From assembly GCF_001423585.1 (NCBI RefSeq), contig NZ_LMOP01000001.1, forward strand, positions 744,001 through 808,000: a stretch of 64,000 bases of DNA, given 5' to 3'. Below, piece by piece: positions 19,228 to 27,486 of the stretch (within the stretch, counting starts at the first letter, position 1; each line of letters begins with the position of its first letter). Both the position numbers and the translations under genes were made by a program. The notes below the pieces were generated by a model, which worked only from the letters and a program-made list of their open reading frames with translations, was not told the origin of the DNA and did not search any database. Source of the stretch: Xanthomonas sp. Leaf148. Lineage in GTDB: Bacteria > Pseudomonadota > Gammaproteobacteria > Xanthomonadales > Xanthomonadaceae.

Positions 19228-21588
19228 ATGCCGCACCGATCGATCGCATCCTCGCCTCTGCGTTGGCTGGTGCTGTTTGCCAGCCTTGCTGTCACTGCCG
19301 GCAGCGCAGCGCCACGCGCGGCCGAGTCTGCCTTCAACGCGGTGGACCCGTTCATCGGCACCGGCGGCGAAGGCCACACCTATCCCGGTGCCACGGTGCC
19401 GTTCGGCATGGTGCAGTTGAGCCCGGATACGCAGATCAAACCGCGCAAGGAGGCCTACGGCTGGGCTGCGGGGTATCGGCATAGCGACAGCACCATCGTC
19501 GGGTTCTCGCACACGCATTTTTCCGGCTCCGGGCATTCGGATCTGGGCGACATCCTGCTGATGCCGCAAGTTGGCGAGGTCAAGCTGGAGCGCGGCGATG
19601 CCAGCAAACCCGGCAGCGGCTATACCGCGCAGTTCGATCACGCCAGCGAGCAGGCGCAGCCCGGCTATTACGCAGTGACGCTGAAAGACCGTGCTATCCG
19701 TGCCGAACTCACCGCCAGCGCACGCGTGGGCATGCATCGCTATACCTTCCCCAAGGGCAAGCCGGCGCATGTACTGGTGGATCTGCGCACCAGCCTGTAC
19801 GACTACCCCGGCAAGGTGCAGTGGTCGCGGTTGCGCGTGCGCAGCGATGGCACCGTCACCGGCTTTCGCGAAACACGCGGCTGGGCACCGGGGCGGCAGT
19901 TGTATTTCGCCATGCGTTTTTCCCGCCCACTCACCGCCACGCAGCTGCACGACACCGAGCAGGACATCCCGTACAAGGGCTTCCCGCCGCCGGGCGACAA
20001 GCACCCCGCGCAACGTGCGCAGATCGAAGGCCGGCAACTGGTCGGCGTATTCGATGTGGCCAACGACGGCACACCGCTGGTGGTCACCGTGGCGCTGTCG
20101 CCGGTCAGCGAAGACGGCGCCATCGCCAATCTGCAGGCCGAAGTGCCGGACTTCGATTTCAACCGCGTCCGCGCAGATGCCCGCGCGCAATGGACCCAGG
20201 CGCTGTCGGCGATCGATGCGCAAGGCACGCCGCAACAGCGCACCCAGCTCTACACCGCGCTGTATCACACCCTGCTCGGGCCCACGCTGTTCATGGACAG
20301 CGATGGCCGCTATCGCGGGCCGGACAACGCCGTGCATCAAGCCAACGGCTGGACCAACTATTCCACCTTCTCGCTGTGGGACACCTATCGCGCACTGCAC
20401 CCGCTGCTCACCCTGGTGCAGCCGGCGCAACGCAGCAGCGACGTGGTCAATTCCCTGCTCGCGTCGCGCCGCGAAAGTGCCTACGGCATCCTTCCCGTTT
20501 GGGCATTCCACGGCCTGGAAACCTGGTGCATGATCGGCTACCACGCGGTGCCGGTGATTGCCGATGCCTACATGAAAGGCATCGGCGGCTTCGATGCCAA
20601 CGAAGCGCTCGATGCTATGGTTGCCAGCGCCAACTACGGCCCCTACGACGGCATCGCGCAATACCGCGAGCTGGGTTACGTACCCATCGACGAAGAAGGC
20701 GAAGCCGCATCCAAGACACTGGAATACGCCTTCGACGACTGGACTATCGCGCGCATGGCCGGTGCGCTCGGCAAGCGGGAGATTGCCGCCGAATTCACCA
20801 AACGCGCCGGCAACTGGAAGCATGCCTTCGACCCGGCCACCGGCTACCTGCGGGCCCGCACCCGCGCTGGTAATTTCCGCGAACCGTTCGATCCCTCGGC
20901 CAGCGGTTACGGCAGCGACTACACCGAAGGCAATGCGTGGCAATACTCGTGGTACGTGCCGCAGGATGTCGCCGGGCTCGCCGCCGCGCATGGCGGCGAA
21001 AACAAGCTACTTGCGCGGCTGGACGCGGTGTTCGACGCCAAGGTCGACCCCAAGGTGTTTGAGCACATGGAAGACATCACCGGCCTGATCGGCTGGTACG
21101 CACACGGCAACGAACCCAGCCACCACGTCGCCTATCTGTACGCCTACGCGGGCCAGCCGTGGCGCACGCAGGCGCGCCTCACCCAAATCATGGACAGCCA
21201 ATACCACGCCGGCCCCGAAGGCCTGGCCGGCAACGACGACCTCGGCCAGATGTCGGCCTGGTACGTGTTCACCACCCTGGGGTTCTATCCGGTCGCGCCG
21301 GGCAGCAACCAATACATCATCGGCCGCCCGTTCCTGCCGCGCGCCACGCTCAACCTACCCAACGGCAAGCATTTCAGCATCATCGCCGACGGCGTGAGCA
21401 AAGCGCGCCCGTATATCGGCAGCGTCTCGCTCAACGGCACGCCTTTGACTCGCGCCTACCTGACCCATCAGGAGATTCAGGCCGGCGGCGAACTGCGCGT
21501 GCGCATGCAGGCAACACCGAACACACAATGGGCCACCGACCCGGCGCAGCGGCCGTATTCGATGTCGGCACCTGCGTCGGCTCAGTAA
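19228..21588 (+). CDS. Glycoside hydrolase family 92 alpha-mannosidase, secreted
   Basis: 786 aa with an N-terminal signal peptide (WLVLFASLAVTAGSAAPRAA). GH92 hallmarks: VDPFIGTGGEGHTYPGATVP, FGMVQLSPDT, HFSGSGHSDLGDILLMP, SLWDTYRALHPLLTLV, WAFHGLETWCMIGYHAVPVI, YTEGNAWQYSWYVPQDVAGL, GLAGNDDLGQMSAWYVFTTL and GFYPVAPGSNQYIIGRP. Ca-dependent exo-acting alpha-mannosidases of this family trim N-glycan or other mannosides in the periplasm or outside the cell. No other N-glycan gene is next to it. Its stop overlaps the converging DUF429 gene by 7 bases. Confidence 0.95.
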   Translation: MPHRSIASSPLRWLVLFASLAVTAGSAAPRAAESAFNAVDPFIGTGGEGHTYPGATVPFGMVQLSPDTQIKPRKEAYGWAAGYRHSDSTIVGFSHTHFSGSGHSDLGDILLMPQVGEVKLERGDASKPGSGYTAQFDHASEQAQPGYYAVTLKDRAIRAELTASARVGMHRYTFPKGKPAHVLVDLRTSLYDYPGKVQWSRLRVRSDGTVTGFRETRGWAPGRQLYFAMRFSRPLTATQLHDTEQDIPYKGFPPPGDKHPAQRAQIEGRQLVGVFDVANDGTPLVVTVALSPVSEDGAIANLQAEVPDFDFNRVRADARAQWTQALSAIDAQGTPQQRTQLYTALYHTLLGPTLFMDSDGRYRGPDNAVHQANGWTNYSTFSLWDTYRALHPLLTLVQPAQRSSDVVNSLLASRRESAYGILPVWAFHGLETWCMIGYHAVPVIADAYMKGIGGFDANEALDAMVASANYGPYDGIAQYRELGYVPIDEEGEAASKTLEYAFDDWTIARMAGALGKREIAAEFTKRAGNWKHAFDPATGYLRARTRAGNFREPFDPSASGYGSDYTEGNAWQYSWYVPQDVAGLAAAHGGENKLLARLDAVFDAKVDPKVFEHMEDITGLIGWYAHGNEPSHHVAYLYAYAGQPWRTQARLTQIMDSQYHAGPEGLAGNDDLGQMSAWYVFTTLGFYPVAPGSNQYIIGRPFLPRATLNLPNGKHFSIIADGVSKARPYIGSVSLNGTPLTRAYLTHQEIQAGGELRVRMQATPNTQWATDPAQRPYSMSAPASAQ

Positions 21589-22324
21589 TAGATGCCCATT
21601 CGCAACCCGCAGGTATCGCGCTCCACCACCGCTGGCAGACTGCCAGCGGTTCCTGCGGCAATGCGCTGCGCGCTCCAATGGGCCACCAGGGCATCGAGGA
21701 CATCGTCTGGCTGGGCGCATGCGCGCGGCACGCGCTCCAGCAGCGACGCAACGCGCTCCGCGCCGTAGTGATCGCCTAACAAGCTGCGCCGTTGTCGGTG
21801 CCCTTCGCTGCTTTTCTTGGGTGCCGCCAGGCCTTGCCCGCCGGCAAGCGCTGCGAACGACACTTCCGGATGCACCTCGAATACGTGCTCCGCCCATGCG
21901 GGGTCTGCACGCAACGCGCTATCCCAATCGCGAATCTTGGGCAGCAACGCAAACGACTGCGCACCAAAGCCGCGTTGCTTTTCATGATCCAGCACGCGGT
22001 GCAACGCCGATGCTTCTGCTTGTGTTTCAGCCTGCAAGATGCCGCGCAACGGCGCCGCAAAGATGCTGCACGCACGGCGCCCACCCACAAAGCGGCGCGC
22101 TTGCACCTCTGCCGCTCGTGAGGCGTGATCACTCAATCCCAGCGGAATATCGACACCCAGCACGTCCACCCCGTGCAACGCCACCGTCAGCTCGGCCACC
22201 GTTGCGTAATACGCAAATGCCAGCGCTTCGCCAGCCTCCCAACCGCAACCCAGCCGCTGCGTGCACCGTCCACGCCTACACAATGGTGTCGTTTCACGTA
22301 CCGGTTCTCGCTAAAGAAATGCAT
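21582..22324 (-). pseudogene. DUF429 (predicted RNase H-like nuclease) gene with an apparent frameshift
   Basis: The conserved N-terminus reads from an ATG at 22324 (MHFFSENRYVKRHHCVGVDG, then ARSGWVAV), which is the DUF429 catalytic start GxDGxxxGW. The remainder (GEALAFAYYATVAELTVALH, GVDVLGVDIPLGLSD, FEVHPEVSFAAL) is in the adjacent frame, open to 22283. The frames meet near 22240 in the run cctcccaacc, where one base appears to be missing. Either a natural 1-nt deletion or a sequencing error in this short C/G run; if real, the gene loses the first active-site Asp. The remaining ORF lacks a plausible start. Confidence 0.75.
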
Positions 22325-22447
22325 CGGTTGACTGCCATGTGATGCAACAGCGCCTGTCCTGCGTTACACGTTCACATGGCGCACAACATTTGAGCAGCGT
22401 CGATCCACCCGTGGTGACTCACTGCCGGCTTCGATCACACCAAAGCC

Positions 22448-22499
22448 TCCCCTTCTCCCGCCGGGAGACGATGCCCGAAGGGCGGATGAGGGTACGCAA
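22448..22499. repeat. Dispersed palindromic element next to GH30 gene
   Basis: ctcccgccgggag hairpin followed by cccgaagggcggatgagggt acg. The same arrangement occurs at about 24282-24334 on the other side of the GH30 gene, and a related hairpin lies at 42250-42271. A widespread intergenic motif of xanthomonads and other GC-rich proteobacteria. Confidence 0.6.
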
Positions 22500-22530
22500 G
22501 CTCCACCAACACTCCGAGCACCATCCACAC

Positions 22531-24102
22531 TTACCGCGTCATCACCACCGTCTGGATCGCATGCGCCGGAATCTCCAATTCACTCGACGCCTCACCCACA
22601 TACAGGTTGTAGCGGATCGCCACGTCGCTGGCATTCATCACCACCGTCGCCAGTGACCCATCGCGGTTGGCAAATGCAGTCGTCATCAGATTGCTGCGGC
22701 TACTGGCCGCACTCACCCGCCGCGCACCCGGCCGGATGAACTTGGAAAAGTGGCCGATATACCAATAGCTCGGCGTATAAGTCACCTCACCCGTGCGCGT
22801 GTCGGCGTGCACCGGTGCAAAGCAGTAATTGCCCACATGATTGGGCCCACCGTTCTGGTCGAGCAGGATGTTCCAGTCGGTCCAACCCACCGCACCATGA
22901 TTGAGGTCGTTGATGATGGCGGTGCCATAGCGCTCGCCATTGGGCCAGTACTGCAACTTGGCTGGGTCGAACTTTTCCACCGCCGCTTCGGTGAGCAGCA
23001 GATGCTTGTCCGAGTACGCCTGCGCGACCGCTGCAACGTTTTCCACCATCGGCTCGAATCCGGCCCAGGTTTCGTACCAATGAAACCCCATGCCCCACGC
23101 GTATTTGGCCGCTTCCGGGTCGTCGAAGATCACGTGCGCACGGTGCACCATCATGTCGCGGTTGTGGTCCCACACGATGATCTTGCGGTCGCCATAGCCG
23201 GCGCTCGCCATGGTCGGGCCGAGATGGTTCTTCAGGAAGTCACGCTCTTCTTCGGCCGAAAACAGCATCGACTCCCAGGTCTGCACCGCCATCGGCTCGT
23301 TCTGCAGGCTGATGCCCCAGATCGGGATGCCGGCCTTTTCGTATGCCGCAATAAAACGCGTGTAGTAGCTCGCCCAGGCCTGCGCATACTCCGGTAACAG
23401 CTTGCCGCCCTTGAGCATGTTGTTGCTGTCTTTCATGAAGGCCGGCGCGCTCCATGGGCTCGCAAACGTGGTGAGCGTGCCGCCGGCCGCAGCGATGGCC
23501 TGGCGCAGCATCGGAATGCGGTATTTCGCATCGTGCTTGACCGAAAAACTCTTCAGCGCCGCATCGCCTTCCTTGATGTAGGTGTAGCTGCCGCTACTAA
23601 AATCCGAGCTGTGGATGGTGGTGCGCGCCAACGTATAGCCGATGCCCTTTTGTGGGTCGTAGTAGGCGGTGAGCAGCGCACGTTGCGCAGGCTTGGGCAG
23701 TTTGGCAAAGGTCTCCGCACTGGAATCGGTAATCGCACCGCCGATGCCCAGCAGCTCCTGAAACTGGCGCTGCGGATTGACGAAGATGGAGTTCTCTTTT
23801 TCTGTCAGCGCATGCCCTGCCCTGGGCGCATCAGCGGTGCTGACACGCATCTGCTGCGATGCGCCTTGGGCGGACGTGTAGACGCGTAACGCGCCGGCGG
23901 GTGCTGCTGGAGGAGTAGCAGCATCTACAACGGCAGCTTCTACCGTATTCGCCGCAGGAGTAGAGGCAGATGATGCCGTTGATGCCGGCATCGGAATCGG
24001 CGTTGTTGCCGCTGCGGACGCTGCAGATGCCAATACTGTTTCAGTCGCAGCGCTCCAAACGCCAAGCACGCCCATCACCGACCACGCAATCGCTCGCTTC
24101 AC
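22531..24102 (-). CDS. Glycoside hydrolase family 30 enzyme (glucosylceramidase-like), secreted
   Basis: 523 aa from a GTG at 24102, chosen because GGGAGGG lies 5 bases upstream and a signal peptide follows (KRAIAWSVMGVLGVWSAATE); the frame is open to 24258 without such features. After an Ala/Pro/Thr-rich linker, the GH30 barrel shows FQELLGIGGAITDSSAETFA, ARTTIHSSDFSSGSYTY, TFASPWSAPAFMKDS, GISLQNEPMAVQTWESM (acid/base Glu269) and LLTEAAVEKF (nucleophile Glu372), then the beta-sandwich tail (NRDGSLATVVMNASD). Likely a beta-glucosidase, beta-1,6-glucanase or glucosylceramidase. Confidence 0.93.
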   Translation of the reverse strand: MKRAIAWSVMGVLGVWSAATETVLASAASAAATTPIPMPASTASSASTPAANTVEAAVVDAATPPAAPAGALRVYTSAQGASQQMRVSTADAPRAGHALTEKENSIFVNPQRQFQELLGIGGAITDSSAETFAKLPKPAQRALLTAYYDPQKGIGYTLARTTIHSSDFSSGSYTYIKEGDAALKSFSVKHDAKYRIPMLRQAIAAAGGTLTTFASPWSAPAFMKDSNNMLKGGKLLPEYAQAWASYYTRFIAAYEKAGIPIWGISLQNEPMAVQTWESMLFSAEEERDFLKNHLGPTMASAGYGDRKIIVWDHNRDMMVHRAHVIFDDPEAAKYAWGMGFHWYETWAGFEPMVENVAAVAQAYSDKHLLLTEAAVEKFDPAKLQYWPNGERYGTAIINDLNHGAVGWTDWNILLDQNGGPNHVGNYCFAPVHADTRTGEVTYTPSYWYIGHFSKFIRPGARRVSAASSRSNLMTTAFANRDGSLATVVMNASDVAIRYNLYVGEASSELEIPAHAIQTVVMTR

Positions 24103-24524
24103 CGTGCACCCTCCCAGGTTGGTCGCACAGCCTAACCGACCGACGCGCCGCAAATGCCCCCACAAACGAGCACAAGCGCGAATTGCTTCTCCCCGTTGAA
24201 CAAGTGCTCGGCGAGCGCATGACGGCATGTCTGCTGAGCTTAAAGCCAAGCCAGTCAATCAACGCCGCAGTCTCACCCTTCTCCCGTCGGGAGCAGGTGG
24301 CCCGAAGGGCCGGATGAGGGTACGTCTGCATGGATTGGTGTCCAGTCCATCAATCAACGCAACAACACAGATGCCAACCAGGACAGCACGTCCATTATTC
24401 CCAGCACCCTTACTCATGCCCCGGCCCCATCCTGCGGCGCGAGCGCTCCAAAACACGTACGCCAGTCGTGTACAAGCTGTCTTTCGCCCGGAGCGATGAA
24501 GGACGCAAGTCATCTGCAAGTCCA
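24103..24524. other. Intergenic region with palindromic element
   Basis: 422 bases between two minus-strand genes. It contains a copy of the ctcccg(t/c)cgggag / cccgaagggccggatgaggg element at about 24282-24334. Nothing else recognised. Confidence 0.5.
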
Positions 24525-25400
24525 CTACAGCGCAGACCGTGCCAACCGATCCAGAATCCCAGGCACTTCCACCCCAAGCTCCCGCGCCAGAAACCCCACC
24601 GGCCCGATTCTCTTGGCCAACTGCCTGCCTGCGGCCGCATGCACCAACACGCCCCATAACGCAGCGGTCAACGCGTCGCAGCCGCGCGCGGCAAAACCGG
24701 CAATCAATCCCGCCAGGACATCGCCAGAGCCGGAGGTGCCCAACCCGGACGCACCGCCGCGATGCACCCACAGCGCGCCATCCGGCCCGGCAATAACACT
24801 GTCCGCGCCCTTGACGATCACCACGCTGCGCATCGTCTTCGCAAACGCCAACGCGTAGTCGCCAGGCGCCGCTTCCACCGCCGCCTTGTCGTCGCCGGCC
24901 AGCGTGGCCATCTCGCCGGCATGCGGCGTCAGCACGAACGGGCGGCCCACCGGCGCACGCAAACGTGGCGACAACGCGCCCGCATCCAGCACCAATGTGC
25001 ACACCGCCTGCGCAATCGCACGTTTGACCAACGCCGCAGTGGTGTTGGTCGACGCCATCCCCGGCCCGATGACCGCCGCATCGCAGGACGCCATGGCCGC
25101 ATCGAGCGCGCGGTGCCCGCGCACAATTTCTCCTTGCGCGTTCTGCCCCAACCCGAGCACCAAGGCTTCCGGAACCGCCAACGCCATCCCTGGTGCAACG
25201 CTCGCCGCGGTGGCGATCTGCAGCTTGCCCGCGCCCGCACGCAATGCCGCCTCGCCGGCCAACAACGCGGCGCCCGGCACACGCATCGATCCACCCACAA
25301 TCAGCACGCGCCCACGCTGCTCCTTATCGCCACCGGGCGATGGCAGCGGCATCGCCCGCAATGCCGCTGCGGTGAGCATCCGCACGCGTGCCGCAGCCAT
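24525..25400 (-). CDS. nnrD: ADP-dependent NAD(P)H-hydrate dehydratase
   Basis: 291 aa, carbohydrate-kinase-like fold. Motifs: GRVLIVGGSMRVPGAALLAG, AALRAGAGKLQIATA, DAAVIGPGM, LVLDAGAL, FVLTPHAGEMATLAG, VVIVKGADSVIAGP and the C-terminal GTSGSGDVLAGLIAGFAARG with the catalytic Asp. Dehydrates S-NAD(P)HX back to NAD(P)H. The epimerase half (NnrE) is not fused; bifunctional Nnr of E. coli is about 500 aa. The start lies one base after the upstream phosphatase stop, so the two are one operon. Confidence 0.92.
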   Translation of the reverse strand: MAAARVRMLTAAALRAMPLPSPGGDKEQRGRVLIVGGSMRVPGAALLAGEAALRAGAGKLQIATAASVAPGMALAVPEALVLGLGQNAQGEIVRGHRALDAAMASCDAAVIGPGMASTNTTAALVKRAIAQAVCTLVLDAGALSPRLRAPVGRPFVLTPHAGEMATLAGDDKAAVEAAPGDYALAFAKTMRSVVIVKGADSVIAGPDGALWVHRGGASGLGTSGSGDVLAGLIAGFAARGCDALTAALWGVLVHAAAGRQLAKRIGPVGFLARELGVEVPGILDRLARSAL

Positions 25401-25401
25401 G

Positions 25402-26181
25402 TCAGCGCGCTCCTGCCGGCCGATCGGACTCGGTGGTCACCGGCTCCTGCGCCAGCTCCGGCGACACGAACTTGGTGCGTACCAGCTCCAGCGACTGCCC
25501 ATCGGCTGCGGCCACGTACTCGGTCACCCCGCAATTGGGCACATCGCCCTCGCGGTCGATGCCCAGAATGGTGGCCTCGTCCATCCGCTCGATCAGATAG
25601 CGGAAGCAATTGACGATCACCTGATGCCCCACGATCAACACGCGCGCACCCACATGATTACGCTGCAAATCGCCCACGATGCTGCGCAGGCGAAAGATCA
25701 CATCGCACCAGCTTTCGCCACCGGGCGGGCGGAAGTAGAACTTGCCCACCAAGTTACGTTGCTCAAACAACGCGGGAAACGCATCTCGAATACCGGAGGT
25801 GGTGTAACGGTCGAGCACACCGAATTCCTTTTCGCGCAGCCGCTCGTCCAAGCTCACTGCACCGGCGGGTTGGCCCAACGCCCGCGCCACCGCTGCGGCG
25901 GTCTGCCTCGCACGCACATAGGTGGAACTCAGGATCAAGGTCGGCCGCTCGTGCTCGGGTAGTCCCGCCATCCACGCACCCAGGGCCTCCGCCTGGCGCT
26001 CACCCAGCGGCGAAAGCGGAATATCCGCATCGCGATGCTCCAGCTCGATCAGCGCCGCTCCCTTGGCCTCGGCCACATCGCGCGCCACATTGCCTGCGCT
26101 CTGCCCATGCCGCACCACCCACAACCGCGCCGGCCACTGCGCCGACACCCCTGCAACCGCACTGTTCTCACTCACATGCAT
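25402..26181 (-). CDS. Histidine phosphatase (phosphoglycerate-mutase-like) family protein
   Basis: 259 aa from the ATG at 26181; a GTG six bases downstream (26175) is better spaced from the GGAG at about 26182 and may be the true start. Catalytic core: LWVVRHGQSAGNVA (nucleophile His in RHG), LSPLGERQAEALG, LILSSTYVRARQTAAAV, DERLREKEFGVLD, GGESWCDVIFRL, and VLIVGHQVIVNCFRYLI (second His). Acts on an unknown phosphorylated small molecule. Cotranscribed with nnrD. Confidence 0.88.
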   Translation of the reverse strand: MHVSENSAVAGVSAQWPARLWVVRHGQSAGNVARDVAEAKGAALIELEHRDADIPLSPLGERQAEALGAWMAGLPEHERPTLILSSTYVRARQTAAAVARALGQPAGAVSLDERLREKEFGVLDRYTTSGIRDAFPALFEQRNLVGKFYFRPPGGESWCDVIFRLRSIVGDLQRNHVGARVLIVGHQVIVNCFRYLIERMDEATILGIDREGDVPNCGVTEYVAAADGQSLELVRTKFVSPELAQEPVTTESDRPAGAR

Positions 26182-26361
26182 CTCCTGCAACAAGCCCCAC
26201 ATGTCGCACAGCGGCCGTGAAAAAACGGTCGACCAGCGCATCTGCACGAACTGCAACGCAGCGCACGCAGCACCTATGACCAATGGCCTACAGCCCAGCG
26301 AACGCAACGGATGGCTAACGCAACGCCGCTATACTGCAGCCCCCCCGCCTGCCTGCTCCCC

Positions 26362-26991
26362 ATGTCCAACGTTCTGCTGCTACGCACGGCGAAAGAGCGC
26401 GAAGAACTGCTGCTGGAAGAGGTGCTCGACGCCACCGAACAGTGCATCGACGAGATCGGCCTCAACGCCACCAGCTTCGAACTGATTGCCGAACGCGCCA
26501 AGGTCTCCTGCGGCAGCCTGCTGCAACGCTTCGAAGACAAAGACGCATTGGTGCGCGCACTGCTGGAGCGCAACTACATGCGCGCCATCCGTCAGATGTG
26601 GCTGGTGGACCGCCCGGCCAACGTGCACGTGGTGGATTTCATTGCAGGCCTGCTCGAAGAATGGCTGTTGCAGGAAATCAACATCAAACGCACCCGCATC
26701 GACCTGGAGCTGCACCTGGCCACCCTGCGCGACCCGGTGCTTGCCGCCTTCATGCGCCGCCAGAGCGCATCGCTGATCGAGCACCTCAGCGCCCTGCTCA
26801 AGCGGCTACTGCGCGGCCACGCCGACCCCGCCAGCAGCGAACAGGAATTCCAGGCCCGCGTCTTCGCCGTCGCCGCCATGTGCGGCGGCCTGCACAGCGT
26901 GATGACCAGCGGCATGGAACTCAACCGCATGCATTTGCAGCTGATTTTGCGCGAGAGTTTGTCGGGGATTTTGAAGTCTGCGCCGGTATAG
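26362..26991 (+). CDS. TetR-family transcriptional regulator
   Basis: 209 aa from the ATG at 26362 (MSNVLLLRTAKEREELLLEE); the frame is open to 26311. A TetR-like helix-turn-helix spans about residues 15-65 (VLDATEQCIDEIGLNATSFE, LIAERAKVSCGSLLQRFEDK, DALVRALLERN), followed by an all-helical C-terminal domain. Divergent from the histidine phosphatase gene 180 bases away. Target and ligand unknown. It forms the left, core-genome border of the lower-GC islet. Confidence 0.85.
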   Translation: MSNVLLLRTAKEREELLLEEVLDATEQCIDEIGLNATSFELIAERAKVSCGSLLQRFEDKDALVRALLERNYMRAIRQMWLVDRPANVHVVDFIAGLLEEWLLQEINIKRTRIDLELHLATLRDPVLAAFMRRQSASLIEHLSALLKRLLRGHADPASSEQEFQARVFAVAAMCGGLHSVMTSGMELNRMHLQLILRESLSGILKSAPV

Positions 26992-26993
26992 GG

Positions 26994-27260
26994 TCAGCGA
27001 CGTTCGTGTGCTTCCAAGCTAGCGGGCCACTGCACCTGCACCAACACAGCCGTGAGCTGGTCGCTCAGTAGCTCCAGACAAAACGCCAACTCGTCCATGC
27101 AGATGGACGGCTGCCGCAACTGCTGTTCAGCCTGCGTGCGCGGTTGCGCAAGATGGGACAGAAAGCGCATGTGGTCGCGCAATTGCTGCAAACGGTACTG
27201 AGCGCCCTCTGGCAGAAAGTAGCCAAGGTCGGCGTCGAAGGGAGGATAGGCCTCGGTCAT
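26994..27260 (-). CDS. XAC0095-family small protein
   Basis: 88 aa from the ATG at 27260 (MTEAYPPFDADLGYFLPEGA); the frame extends to 27392 without support. The segment GYFLPEGAQYRLQQLRDHMR followed by FLSHLAQPRT is the hallmark of the Xanthomonas XAC0095 family, whose function is unknown. Mostly helical, no signal peptide, Cys in SICMDELAFCLELL. Its stop is 3 bases from the stop of the converging TetR gene. Confidence 0.75.
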   Translation of the reverse strand: MTEAYPPFDADLGYFLPEGAQYRLQQLRDHMRFLSHLAQPRTQAEQQLRQPSICMDELAFCLELLSDQLTAVLVQVQWPASLEAHERR

Positions 27261-27486
27261 AGAATCTCTCGCATCCACGAAATCAAGAGAAACCACCGTT
27301 TTCGGAGGTGGCAACCCGCTGCACGAGGAGTTCCGAGGCTCCATGAGACGAAGATTGCTATCGCCAAAGGAATAGGTCAAGTGCAATAGCAAAAACTAGA
27401 CTTCGCGCCATTCCTGGCCGAGCCTGACTGCCGCTCCAGTCACGGAAGTCGGCCATTATGGCTTTTGCCAGATAAGATATCGGCAA

